From Deinococcus puniceus (GTDB lineage Bacteria; Deinococcota; Deinococci; Deinococcales; Deinococcaceae), in assembly GCF_001644565.1 (NCBI RefSeq), contig NZ_CP011387.1:2525001-2589000 (forward strand): DNA of 64,000 nt, read 5' to 3'. Positions 19,887 through 31,116 of this stretch are shown piece by piece. The notes below the pieces were generated by a model. It saw only the letters and a program-made list of their open reading frames with translations. It was not told where the DNA came from and did not search any database. How positions within the stretch are numbered: position 1 is the stretch's first letter; each line of letters begins with the position of its first letter. The position numbers were made by a program, and so were the translations under genes.

Positions 19887-20720
19887 ATGAAATATGGATT
19901 CGATCCCGAACTATTCCAGCTTCAGCGCATCCCGACGCCGGAATGGGCCGTTCAGGGCGTAACTTACGGCGAACGGCAGGCGGAGTTAGAAAAAATCTTG
20001 GAGACATCTTCGGGCGAAATTATTCAGCAATCTCAAGATTTCCTGCAGTGGGCATTGACCGATCCTGTTGCTGTAGCAAAATTTCAGCCATTCAGCTACT
20101 ACTCAGAAGGCGTAAATGGAAACTATTTTGTTGGCTGTCGACATCTCGAGTTCAGTTCCGAGCAACCTAGTTCTATCCTCGTAGAAACTGAACTAAGTCT
20201 GACGCGAATTGATTACAAGAATCTTCCGTCGGTGTATACACGCTACTTAGTTACGCTTCTCTGGAATCCTACAACCAAACAGGGTCAATCCATTCTTGCT
20301 CATGATACCGATTACGACAGCAAAATTTCTAATCTTAAGTTCAAACTTGTTAGAACACTGACTGTCGGTGAGATTGCGAGAGGAAGGCTATCAGATGAAG
20401 ACTACCTGACCTTAGAACACCGTTGGCCTGAAGTGTTGGCCTGCTTGCAAGAGGCCGCGATGGAAGCCGTCAATGATGGAAGCGGCTCCGGCCATGTGGA
20501 CGACAACTTCTTCCCCAGCCGTTTGGAACTGACAGGCGAGTATTACATTTCTGACATTAATTCCAGTGATGATTCCTTTATGACAGTTATGCTGCATTTT
20601 TTAGGTCACGCTAATTCAGCAGATCAACAACACGATGATTATCTTGGTTACGACCTCGCGCTGAATGTGCCAGAGGACGGCCCCCTTACTTACGAGCTTT
20701 GGGGCAGTTCCTCTATCTGA
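19887..20720 (+). CDS. AT-rich hypothetical protein
   Basis: 277 residues and not recognised. It is acidic and soluble with no signal peptide. It is rich in Glu/Asp/Ser and aromatic residues; its Gly/His-rich stretch GSGSGHVDDNF is the only low-complexity part. The DNA is clearly poorer in GC than its neighbours and uses AT-ending codons rare in the rest of the window, pointing to recent acquisition. Such orphan acidic proteins often prove to be immunity or interaction proteins, but nothing here proves it. AAAGAGTG before the ATG is a weak ribosome site. It lies between priA and the COG0523 gene on the same strand. Confidence 0.65.
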   Translation: MKYGFDPELFQLQRIPTPEWAVQGVTYGERQAELEKILETSSGEIIQQSQDFLQWALTDPVAVAKFQPFSYYSEGVNGNYFVGCRHLEFSSEQPSSILVETELSLTRIDYKNLPSVYTRYLVTLLWNPTTKQGQSILAHDTDYDSKISNLKFKLVRTLTVGEIARGRLSDEDYLTLEHRWPEVLACLQEAAMEAVNDGSGSGHVDDNFFPSRLELTGEYYISDINSSDDSFMTVMLHFLGHANSADQQHDDYLGYDLALNVPEDGPLTYELWGSSSI

Positions 20721-20748
20721 GCCTTTCCCTGCCCGCTATTCTCCCCCC

Positions 20749-21720
20749 ATGCCCAACCTCTCCCCCACTCCCGCGCCCCGCACCGATGAACGCGTGCCTG
20801 TCATCGTGATCGGCGGTTTTCTGGGGGCGGGCAAAACCACGCTGGTCAATCACCTGATCCGCTCCTTGCCGCACCGCTTAGGCATCATCGTGAACGAGTT
20901 TGGGCAAGCGGGCGTAGACGGCGGCCTGATAGAGCGCCTGAACGATGACGTGACCGAACTGACGGCGGGTTGCCTGTGCTGCACCGGGCGTGACGACCTG
21001 CTGCGGGCGTTGGTCACTATTGCCATGCGTGAGCAAAAGCCCGACGCTGTGGTGGTGGAGTTGTCGGGAGTGGCCGACCCGACGCCCGTGCTGGCAACTC
21101 TGCTGGAACGCTCCGTGCGGGCCGCCTTCCGCGTGACCACGCTAGTAGCCGTAGTAGACGCCCGCCACGCCCTGCACACCCTGCGCGACCACCCGGAAGC
21201 GGCGCGGCAACTGGCCTACGCGAATGTGGTGGTGCTGAACAAAACCGACCTGTCTGACCCCGGCCTGCTGGATCACGCCGAGAGCGTGCTGCGCGGCGTG
21301 AATCCCTTGGCCCGCATGGTGCGGGTAGAGCAGGGCCAACTGGACGCCGACGCACTCCTAGCCCGCGACGACTTCGATCCCCGCGTGCTGGACGGGGCTG
21401 ATACCGCCGCGCAGCATACGCCGGGGCTGAAATCCTTCACGTTGCGGGCCACCCGTCCCCTCGATCCCTACCGCTGGCAGCGTTTTATGACCGACCTGAT
21501 CCTGTCGCGCCCCGCCGAAGTGCTGCGTGTGAAGGGCTTTGTCGACCTGTACGGCTACCCGCAGCGCATCCTGTTTCAGGCGGTGCGCGACCTGTTTACC
21601 GCCGATGCATGGGAAGCGGGCGACGGCCACACCGAACTGGTGTTTATCGGGCGCGGGCTAGACCGGGCGGAATATGCAGCGGCATTCGAGGCGTGTGTGA
21701 TCGAAGAAGCGGTGGCCTAG
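20749..21720 (+). CDS. COG0523 (CobW-like) GTPase metallochaperone
   Basis: 323 residues. The G1 motif is [10 protein letters not shown] near residue 25, the metal-binding CxCC motif is GCLCCTGRDD, the G3-like Asp/Glu region is VVVELSGVADP and the G4 motif is LNKTDL. The C-terminal CobW_C part ends with GDGHTELVFIGRGLD. The family inserts or delivers metals, often zinc, to target proteins. This copy stands alone, without a visible Zur-type operator, unlike the second copy at 56957. TATTCT ends 6 nt before the ATG at 20749, supporting that start over longer frames that overlap the previous gene. It converges on the HD-GYP gene. Confidence 0.88.
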   Translation: MPNLSPTPAPRTDERVPVIVIGGFLGAGKTTLVNHLIRSLPHRLGIIVNEFGQAGVDGGLIERLNDDVTELTAGCLCCTGRDDLLRALVTIAMREQKPDAVVVELSGVADPTPVLATLLERSVRAAFRVTTLVAVVDARHALHTLRDHPEAARQLAYANVVVLNKTDLSDPGLLDHAESVLRGVNPLARMVRVEQGQLDADALLARDDFDPRVLDGADTAAQHTPGLKSFTLRATRPLDPYRWQRFMTDLILSRPAEVLRVKGFVDLYGYPQRILFQAVRDLFTADAWEAGDGHTELVFIGRGLDRAEYAAAFEACVIEEAVA

Positions 21721-21767
21721 AGCATCCCCATTCAGTGTTGCTCTGAGCGTGGAGAATCAACTCCAGA

Positions 21768-24722
21768 TCAGCGGATCTCTCCGGTTTCCCACAGCCGCAC
21801 AAACAGGTCGGTCAGCGCAGGGTCGAACTGGCTGCCGCACCCCTCCCGAATGATTTCTAGCGCCTGTTCGGGGGACATGGCCTGCTTGTAAGGCCGGACG
21901 CTCACCAGCGCGTCGTACACGTCGCAGAGGCTGAAGAGGCGGGCCAGCAGCGGAATCTGCTCGCCGCCGAGCCGGTCTGGGTAGCCCGCGCCGTCCCAAC
22001 GTTCGTGGTGAGAGTGGATCACCGCGTGGGCTTCGGGGTGAAGGTAAGGAATGCGGGCGGCCAGCACCGATCCCAAAGCCGCGTGGGTTTCCATGGTTCG
22101 GCGCTCATGAGGCGTCAGGCGTCCGGGTTTCAGCAGCACGGCGTCGGGGATGGCCAATTTGCCGATGTCGTGCAGGGCCGCGCCGTGCCGCAGGGCCACC
22201 AACAGGTCAGGGGGTAAGTTCAGCGCCCGCCCCAAGATATGGGCGTGATGCCGGACGCGCTGGGTGTGACCCTGCGTCTCGAAATCACGCACTTCTAGCG
22301 CCACCCCCAGTGTGTTCAGTGCGGCTTCGAGGGCTTCTTGCAAGTCGGCCACATGGGCGTGACGTTCCAGCAGGCGTGACCCGACGCTCGCCAGCATCAG
22401 GCCCAAATGTTCGTCGACGATCTGAAAAGGTCGGTTGGCGGCGCGGGTCACGACCAATACGCCCAAAGGATCGTGATGTTGTCCAAACAGGGGCACAGCC
22501 ATCATGCAGTCATGCTCCACCTGCTCTGGTCTATACAGTCCGGGTTTGGGCCGCAGATCGGCGCTTCTCATAATTTGCCCGGTCTCTAGGGCTCTCCACG
22601 CCAACCCCTGCCCACGCGGCAATTGCGCCGGGCCAAGCTGCCGGTCACGCCCCGCGGCGGCGCGGGAAGTCAGCAGATCCAGATCGGCGTCGTAGCGCAG
22701 CAGGGTCGCTTGGTGGGCACGCAACAAGTCCAGCGCGGTGTCGGTCAGGCGGGCTTCCAAGCGGGGTTCGTTTGGGGAACTACCGGAGGAAAGCGGGCCA
22801 GCAGGAGCGGCAGCCAGTCCGTCATCGGTCTGAAGGTGCAGGTGCAGCTCGGCCAATAAATCCAGTTCGCGCCAACGCTGCTGAAATTGGAGCAAGGCGG
22901 CCAATTGTTGGGCGAACAGGCCTGCCACCTCAAGAGCTTCCGGCGCAAAGGCGTGCACCGAAGAGAACGAGTCCAGATTCAGGTGGGCCACCACTTCGCC
23001 GTTCAGAACCACCGGTAAGCACAAGTTGGCCTGCAACTCGTCGCGCCTGCCCGCTTCCTGAAAGAACTGTGTCTGTCCGGCGGCGTGCAGTGCGTCCGAC
23101 TGCTTGCCAACCAGTTGCAGTTCCTGCGAATTGATGACCCGTGCCTTGCCCGCTTGCCAGTCGGCCCGGTCGTGGCCGTACCACAGAAACTGTGACTGCT
23201 CGCTGAGGGGCAACCCCACCAGTGCCGCCCCGTAGCCCTGCACTGCACAGAGCCGGAATTCCCGCCCTTCGCGCATGTTCAGCGATCCGGCCTCGGCACC
23301 GTCTACACAGGCAATCGCCAACCGCAGCAACTCTGACCAGTCTGTGTCGGTCATGCTGCGGCGCTGGGACAACAATTCTACAGTGGTTCGGAGCGACTGC
23401 CACAGGGTAAAGCGGGGCTGAATGCTCAGGGTTTTGTCGTCGGCTGCTGCGGCTGAGAGAGAAGCGAGCTTGACTGCGCCCAATGCCCCAGAGGCAGCAC
23501 CCCCCTTGACCGCGCCCGAGCCGCCGACTTGAGCCGGTTTCGGGAGCGTGCGGGCCGCCGTGCGAGCGGTCTTTTTTGCGGCGGATGCGGGAACATCGGT
23601 ACTGCACACCAAGCGGTTGCGACCATTGGTTTTGGCCAGATACAACGCTTCGTCGGCCTGCCGAAACAGGTCGTGCGGCGTTTCGTGGGGGCGGCAGGTG
23701 GCTAGCCCTGCCGAGAGGGTCAGTGTGGCGGGCAGCGAGCCATTTGAATCTGGAAACGAAATTCCAGCCAGCGTCATGCCTTGCCGCGCCACTTCCTTCA
23801 ACAGGCTTTCGACCCATGTGCGGGCACGGCCTTCACTACCCACATCGGTCAGCAGCGCAAATTCTTCGCCACCTATGCGGTAGGCCCGCACTTGCTGCCG
23901 TTCATCGCGCCCCAAGAGCCGCGCCACGCCCTGCAACACTTGGTCGCCTACAGCGTGCCCGTACTGATCGTTCACGATCTTAAAATGATCCAAGTCCAGC
24001 AGCACCAACTGCGCGCCGACATCAAGTGCGGCAAGGTCGGCGTCGAATTGTCGGCGGTTGCCCAGACTGGTCAGCGGGTCGGTGTGGGCCTGCGTGCGGA
24101 ACGCCTGCGTCACCCGCAACAATTGATACCGTGAGAGCAGAATCATGGCCGCGATGCCCAGACCTACGGCATTGATCAGCAGGCCCAACAGGTACACTTG
24201 CCAAAACACCGCCCGGCCTTCCGCAGAGGCCAGCAGCACCAGATTGACTGCCAAGAACGGTATGGGGAGCAGCCACAGATCACGGGCTGTCAGCATCAAA
24301 ATGTCGTACTTGGGCCGCAGCAGGCCCGTAATCAGCAGCAGAGCCGCCACATCCACAGCGGCCTTGATTCCAGCTTGCGTGCCTTCTTCTGTGAAGCCCC
24401 ACAGCAGCATCGGTAGGGCGGCCAGTGCCCCTAGGCCCACGCCGTAACGCTTTGCCACCAATACCAGCGGCACCAAGCAGAAATCAAGGTGCAGATCGGG
24501 GGGAGGGCCGCTTTCCCGAAAGGCGAACACCATCAGCAAGAGCGAAGAGGCAGAGGCCAAGCCCACCCGGAGGGCATCTTCACGAATTCGGCGGCGCACC
24601 GGCCATTCGCGGAAAGTGAGGCTCAGACCAAAAGTGCAGGTGATCAGTAGAGACAAATTGAACAGGACTTCAGTCAAGCCCCTCATCGCCAGCCCACCGT
24701 GCCATTCTGGTTCGAGCGACAT
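21768..24722 (-). CDS. GGDEF-GAF-HD-GYP cyclic-di-GMP signalling protein
   Basis: 984 residues. The N-terminus has about six to seven membrane segments (residues 15-210). A GGDEF domain follows (DPLTSLGNRRQFD, then RIGGEEFALL, residues about 215-385), so diguanylate cyclase activity is expected. No RxxD inhibitory site precedes GGEEF. After an Ala/Lys linker come two GAF-like regions (about 420-600 and 630-760). The C-terminal HD-GYP domain (HDIGKLAIPD, HHERWDGAGYPDRLGG) is complete and should degrade cyclic di-GMP. One chain thus carries both making and breaking modules. TAGACT lies 8 nt before the ATG. Confidence 0.92.
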   Translation of the reverse strand: MSLEPEWHGGLAMRGLTEVLFNLSLLITCTFGLSLTFREWPVRRRIREDALRVGLASASSLLLMVFAFRESGPPPDLHLDFCLVPLVLVAKRYGVGLGALAALPMLLWGFTEEGTQAGIKAAVDVAALLLITGLLRPKYDILMLTARDLWLLPIPFLAVNLVLLASAEGRAVFWQVYLLGLLINAVGLGIAAMILLSRYQLLRVTQAFRTQAHTDPLTSLGNRRQFDADLAALDVGAQLVLLDLDHFKIVNDQYGHAVGDQVLQGVARLLGRDERQQVRAYRIGGEEFALLTDVGSEGRARTWVESLLKEVARQGMTLAGISFPDSNGSLPATLTLSAGLATCRPHETPHDLFRQADEALYLAKTNGRNRLVCSTDVPASAAKKTARTAARTLPKPAQVGGSGAVKGGAASGALGAVKLASLSAAAADDKTLSIQPRFTLWQSLRTTVELLSQRRSMTDTDWSELLRLAIACVDGAEAGSLNMREGREFRLCAVQGYGAALVGLPLSEQSQFLWYGHDRADWQAGKARVINSQELQLVGKQSDALHAAGQTQFFQEAGRRDELQANLCLPVVLNGEVVAHLNLDSFSSVHAFAPEALEVAGLFAQQLAALLQFQQRWRELDLLAELHLHLQTDDGLAAAPAGPLSSGSSPNEPRLEARLTDTALDLLRAHQATLLRYDADLDLLTSRAAAGRDRQLGPAQLPRGQGLAWRALETGQIMRSADLRPKPGLYRPEQVEHDCMMAVPLFGQHHDPLGVLVVTRAANRPFQIVDEHLGLMLASVGSRLLERHAHVADLQEALEAALNTLGVALEVRDFETQGHTQRVRHHAHILGRALNLPPDLLVALRHGAALHDIGKLAIPDAVLLKPGRLTPHERRTMETHAALGSVLAARIPYLHPEAHAVIHSHHERWDGAGYPDRLGGEQIPLLARLFSLCDVYDALVSVRPYKQAMSPEQALEIIREGCGSQFDPALTDLFVRLWETGEIR

Positions 24723-24855
24723 TGAAAGACAGTCTACACTCTCAATTTACTCTGCGGTCATCGACCAATGCGATTTTCATAGGCTGTCCATCTGCCATTG
24801 AGCCATGCTTAAGGAGCAGGGTTAAACGTGAAACAATACACAACACTCTGCCCTT

Positions 24856-25518
24856 TTAGCGGCTCCGCAGCGTGCCCTGCACGGCGCTCATAAACTCGGC
24901 GCGGGTGCGGGCATCATCCTTGAACAGGCCGCGCATGGCCGAAGTGGTGGTGCTGGAATTCTGCTTTTGCACGCCGCGCATCGCCATGCAGAGGTGCACG
25001 CCTTCCATTAAGACCGCCACGCCTTTGGGGGCCAAGAGTTCCAGCACCGCGTCGGCCACTTGGGTCGTAATCCGCTCCTGCACCTGAAGGCGGCGGGCGT
25101 ACAGGTCTACGATGCGGGCAAACTTGCTGAGGCCCAAGATTTTGCCGTCTGGGATATAGGCGATGTGGGCGCGGCCATAGAACGGCAACATGTGGTGTTC
25201 GCACATCGAATAGAACTCGATGTCTTTCACGATGACCATCTCGCTGCCCTCGGCCTCGAACACGGCGTCGTTGGTCACGCCCGTCAGCGTTTGGGTATAG
25301 CCGCCTGTCAGGAAGCCCCACGCTTTGGCGACGCGCTCGGGCGTCTTCAGCAGGCCTTCGCGCTCCGGGTCTTCCCCGATGGCCGAGAGCCAGTCGTGGG
25401 TCAGCAGCTTCAGATCAGGCCGAACGGCTCCCACGTGATCAGAGGCGCTGTGGTCGGCGTCGCTGTGATCAGAATCAAGAAGGTCGAAATCAGTGTCAGT
25501 GGGCTTGGTCGTGGTCAC
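24856..25518 (-). CDS. folE: GTP cyclohydrolase I
   Basis: 220 residues, first enzyme of tetrahydrofolate synthesis, converting GTP to dihydroneopterin triphosphate. Catalytic and zinc-site motifs are present: [40 protein letters not shown] and [12 protein letters not shown], with zinc ligands Cys/His in the first and Cys in the last. The first 45 residues are an acidic Asp/Ser/His extension of low complexity ([14 protein letters not shown]) not seen in most homologues. The start is GTG (25516-25518) with GGAG about 8 nt upstream. It lies downstream of purA on the same strand but is separated from it by a family A repeat. Confidence 0.96.
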   Translation of the reverse strand: MTTTKPTDTDFDLLDSDHSDADHSASDHVGAVRPDLKLLTHDWLSAIGEDPEREGLLKTPERVAKAWGFLTGGYTQTLTGVTNDAVFEAEGSEMVIVKDIEFYSMCEHHMLPFYGRAHIAYIPDGKILGLSKFARIVDLYARRLQVQERITTQVADAVLELLAPKGVAVLMEGVHLCMAMRGVQKQNSSTTTSAMRGLFKDDARTRAEFMSAVQGTLRSR

Positions 25519-25712
25519 AGTTCAGGCTCCAGTGTCGTTCCGCCAATACGAATGCGGAGGGCCGACAAATCGAATGCCGCGAGTGTAGGCCTTAGCCACT
25601 CACGGCAATTGTCTGATGGATTTCAGGCGGGGGGGTGGAAGTGGGGGCAGTGCGCTGGGGGCAGTCAGGCGCAGGTCAGGGGCGGGGTGGGGGGCTGAGG
25701 TTATTGGTGCGG

Positions 25713-25851
25713 AGTCTAAGGGTCGAAGGGTCTAGGGTCTAAGGTGCTGGGGCGGGGACGGTGGCTGAATTGCCCCCTCATTCCTACGAGCGAGGGCAAC
25801 GCCGTTAAGCAGGCGTTTTTATGCCGTTCTTAGACCCTTGACCCTTAGACG
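25713..25851. repeat. Family A palindromic repeat, copy between purA and folE
   Basis: The left array (25713-25744, five GGGTCTAA-type units) is followed by GGTGCTGGGGCGG; the right array (25823-25851) is preceded by GCCGTTC. The centre contains a short inverted pair and CGTTAAGCAGGCGTTTTT. The 357-bp gap between folE and purA holds nothing else recognisable. Confidence 0.75.
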
Positions 25852-25875
25852 CTCTGCCGACACCTCACACCCAAT

Positions 25876-27090
<1,215 letters not shown>

Positions 27091-27239
27091 TTCAGCCTCC
27101 TGCCGCACGCGCAGACTTGCCCTTTTTGCCCACACCGACGCTGCGGCAAGACAAAAAAAAGCACGGCGCACAGCACCGTAATTCAGTGTACCCCGGCTGG
27201 GAGCAAAATGTGGGCGGGGAGAGCTAGAAGTGGGGGAAG

Positions 27240-27365
27240 GCGTCTAAGGGTCGAGGGTCTAAGAAGGGCAAGGGCGACAACCTACGGGCCAGCCTCCCAG
27301 ATAGATAAAAAGCGCGGGAGGGGATCACCACGATCCACCCCCCACGCTCCACGTTCAAATTTCTA
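27240..27365. repeat. Family A array followed by family D arm
   Basis: A left-type A array (27240-27265, CGTCTAAGGGTCGAGGGTCT) is followed about 60 bp later by a family D right arm (27328-27358, CACGATCCACCCCCCACGC then TCCACGTTC). They occupy the 281-bp gap downstream of the E2-like gene and upstream of purA. Confidence 0.55.
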
Positions 27366-27371
27366 GCTTGC

Positions 27372-29009
27372 TCAGACCACCAGAATTACTGGTTTTTCGA
27401 GCGTCTGGGCCACACTCGCAAGGAAGCGGGCAGCGCGTTCGGTGTCCACGTTGCCGTTGAGGGTTAGGGCGGCGCGGCCCCCTTGCACGCGGCCCACGCT
27501 GAGGGTCAGGGCGTGCGGGTAGTGCAGGTCGTCCAAGTCCAGCAGTCCGGCGTCTACGATCAGCAGGTCGGGCGTGCCGTCGTGGTCGGTATCGAGGGCG
27601 GTCACGGCGTCACGGAGGCTGCCGGGTTTCGCGCTACGGGTGCGGCCCACGCTGGGGTCTTGGATGGCAACTGCACCCAAGTCCAGAATCGCGGCGTGGT
27701 GCTGGGCGGCGCGGGCCACCAAGAGGGCCAGCGGCACGTCGCGGCTTAGGGCTTCGCTCAGTTGCTCGCGCAGATCGGCGGCAGCAGCCACATGGGCGTC
27801 GCGGCGCAGGTAGGTGCCGAACCACACGGCGTCTCGGGGCAAGGCGGCAGCATCGTTGGCAGAAGCGGTGCCGAGAGAAGCAGTGGCGGCGGCTCCGGCC
27901 ATCGCAGCAGCAACCGGATCGGGCGTGAGGACAGGCTGCACTTCTGGGGTTGCTGGCGTCGCGGCGGCCACCATCGGCACCACGTCGTCTTTGCTGGCCC
28001 AAGGCTGTGCGGCGTCGCTTGTCACCGGGCCGCTGACCAAGGGCGCGTCCACTTGCGGGGCGCTGAAGTCGGGCGTGTTCTGCTCGGCTTCAATACTCAG
28101 GTCTGCGGCGGTCAGTTCGGGGGCGGCCACCTCTGCGGCAGCCAACGAGGGCATGGCGATATCGGGAACAATAGGAGCAGCAATACTGGGGGCAGCGATG
28201 TCCGGCACGGTGATGTTCGGCGCAGCCACTTCCGGCGTGGAAACTGCCGGGGGAGACATTGCGGCGACATCGTCCTTGGGCGTGGCGAACGCGGGGCCAA
28301 CCATGCTGGGGGCGGGCGTAGGCGCGACGGGCGTGTCCTGCGGCGCGGCGCGGTTTTGGTACAGGCGCGACAGCAACCCGCCCAAGCCGCCTTTGCTGGC
28401 AGCAGCGGCAGCGGGCGGAACCACAGCGGCGGCAGCAGCAGGAATCTGAACAGGTTCGGGTTGCGCGGGTTCGGGCTGTACAGGTTCGGGCTGTACAGGC
28501 TCCGGCACCACGATCCGTTCGGGAATCACGGCGGCGGCAGGCTGTACCTCAGGCTCAGGCAGGGCGGCGGCGACTTCCGGCACTTCAAGCTCGGCGGCGG
28601 GCACGAGCACGGGCGGCTCGGTGGTCAGCAGCGACTCGCCGTCGTCCTCGCCGTCGTCCATCTCGAATTCCATCGCGTCGTCCTGAAAGCTAGCGGCGGG
28701 GGTGGCCGGAACCTGCGGGGCAGAGGGCCGGGCCTGCTCGATAAACGAGGTGATGTCGCTGTCTACGCCCGCTGCACTCAGCGCGGCCATGTCGAAGTTG
28801 CTGTTGGCGAGGTCGCCTTCCCAATCGGGCGGCGGCAAGTCCACGGGGGTTTCGGGCGGCTCTTCCTCGCCGCTCATGACGCGTGACAGGTAGTTCAGGA
28901 TGTCTTGCTCCACGATCATCCCGCCCTCGCCCGTGCCGTTGAGTCTCTGCCAGTCAATCCCGTTTGCTTCTGCCAGAATCTTGGCGAGCGGAGCAATCCT
29001 ATCCATCAT
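27372..29009 (-). CDS. E2-like protein: peripheral-subunit-binding-like N-terminus and inactive acyltransferase-like C-terminus
   Basis: 545 residues. Residues 1-40 (MDRIAPLAKILAEANGID, then NGTGEGGMIVEQDILNYL) match the E3-binding domain of 2-oxoacid dehydrogenase E2 chains. Residues about 45-390 are Ala/Pro/Glu-rich and disordered, with a five-residue EPVQP repeat. The last 150 residues align by eye with the end of the E2 catalytic domain (LREQLSEAL, LLIVDAGL, ALTLSVGRV, AARFLASVAQTLEKP), but the catalytic HRxxDG is replaced by NGNVDTE and a middle portion is missing. No lipoyl domain is present. It is probably a scaffold or regulator of an E2/E3 complex rather than an enzyme. GGGGGAAG before ATGATG sets the start. 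Confidence 0.7.
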   Translation of the reverse strand: MMDRIAPLAKILAEANGIDWQRLNGTGEGGMIVEQDILNYLSRVMSGEEEPPETPVDLPPPDWEGDLANSNFDMAALSAAGVDSDITSFIEQARPSAPQVPATPAASFQDDAMEFEMDDGEDDGESLLTTEPPVLVPAAELEVPEVAAALPEPEVQPAAAVIPERIVVPEPVQPEPVQPEPAQPEPVQIPAAAAAVVPPAAAAASKGGLGGLLSRLYQNRAAPQDTPVAPTPAPSMVGPAFATPKDDVAAMSPPAVSTPEVAAPNITVPDIAAPSIAAPIVPDIAMPSLAAAEVAAPELTAADLSIEAEQNTPDFSAPQVDAPLVSGPVTSDAAQPWASKDDVVPMVAAATPATPEVQPVLTPDPVAAAMAGAAATASLGTASANDAAALPRDAVWFGTYLRRDAHVAAAADLREQLSEALSRDVPLALLVARAAQHHAAILDLGAVAIQDPSVGRTRSAKPGSLRDAVTALDTDHDGTPDLLIVDAGLLDLDDLHYPHALTLSVGRVQGGRAALTLNGNVDTERAARFLASVAQTLEKPVILVV

Positions 29010-29293
29010 CAACTTCCCCCTTGGGCGTGCAGTGTAAGTGACATTCTTAGGGGGCATTCTAGCGAACAGACCCGCCTAACGCGTGCAATTTTCGTGCTAG
29101 AGGGCGGGGTACGCGGGGGGCAATGGGGGTGTCAGCCTTGCGTTAAGGCCAGAACCCCGTGTTTTGAGACGATTTCGGGTCAGTTCCGCCGTCTCTTGGC
29201 AGGCCAAGAAGACAGGCAGGGTCACAGCCTCCCGGCGGCGCGGTGCTACCCTGCTTGGCATTACCGCGCAGCCTAAGCGCGTCAGGAGTCACC

Positions 29294-29334
29294 ATGCAGG
29301 AAGTCCGAGAAAGTACTGTGCAGGAGCAGGTTTT

Positions 29335-29341
<7 letters not shown>
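29294..29341 (+). CDS. 15-residue ORF overlapping the dehydrogenase start
   Basis: AGGAG lies 5 nt before an ATG (29294), and the frame MQEVRESTVQEQVLC ends at TGA (29339-29341), overlapping the ATG of the next gene (29335) by 7 nt. It includes the rare codons TTA (Leu) and TGT (Cys) at its end. It may be a coupling or attenuating leader peptide. Support is positional only. Confidence 0.4.
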
Positions 29342-30992
<1,651 letters not shown>

Positions 30993-31116
30993 GCAACGGC
31001 CAGAACAGACCCTCTCATCCGATAGGGGGACGATTCGGCGGGCTGGCGGAAGGTAGGCTGGCCCGTTTTGCCGCCTTGCCTCAACCCTTGCCGCTTTCCC
31101 CTTTAGGATGTGCCCT

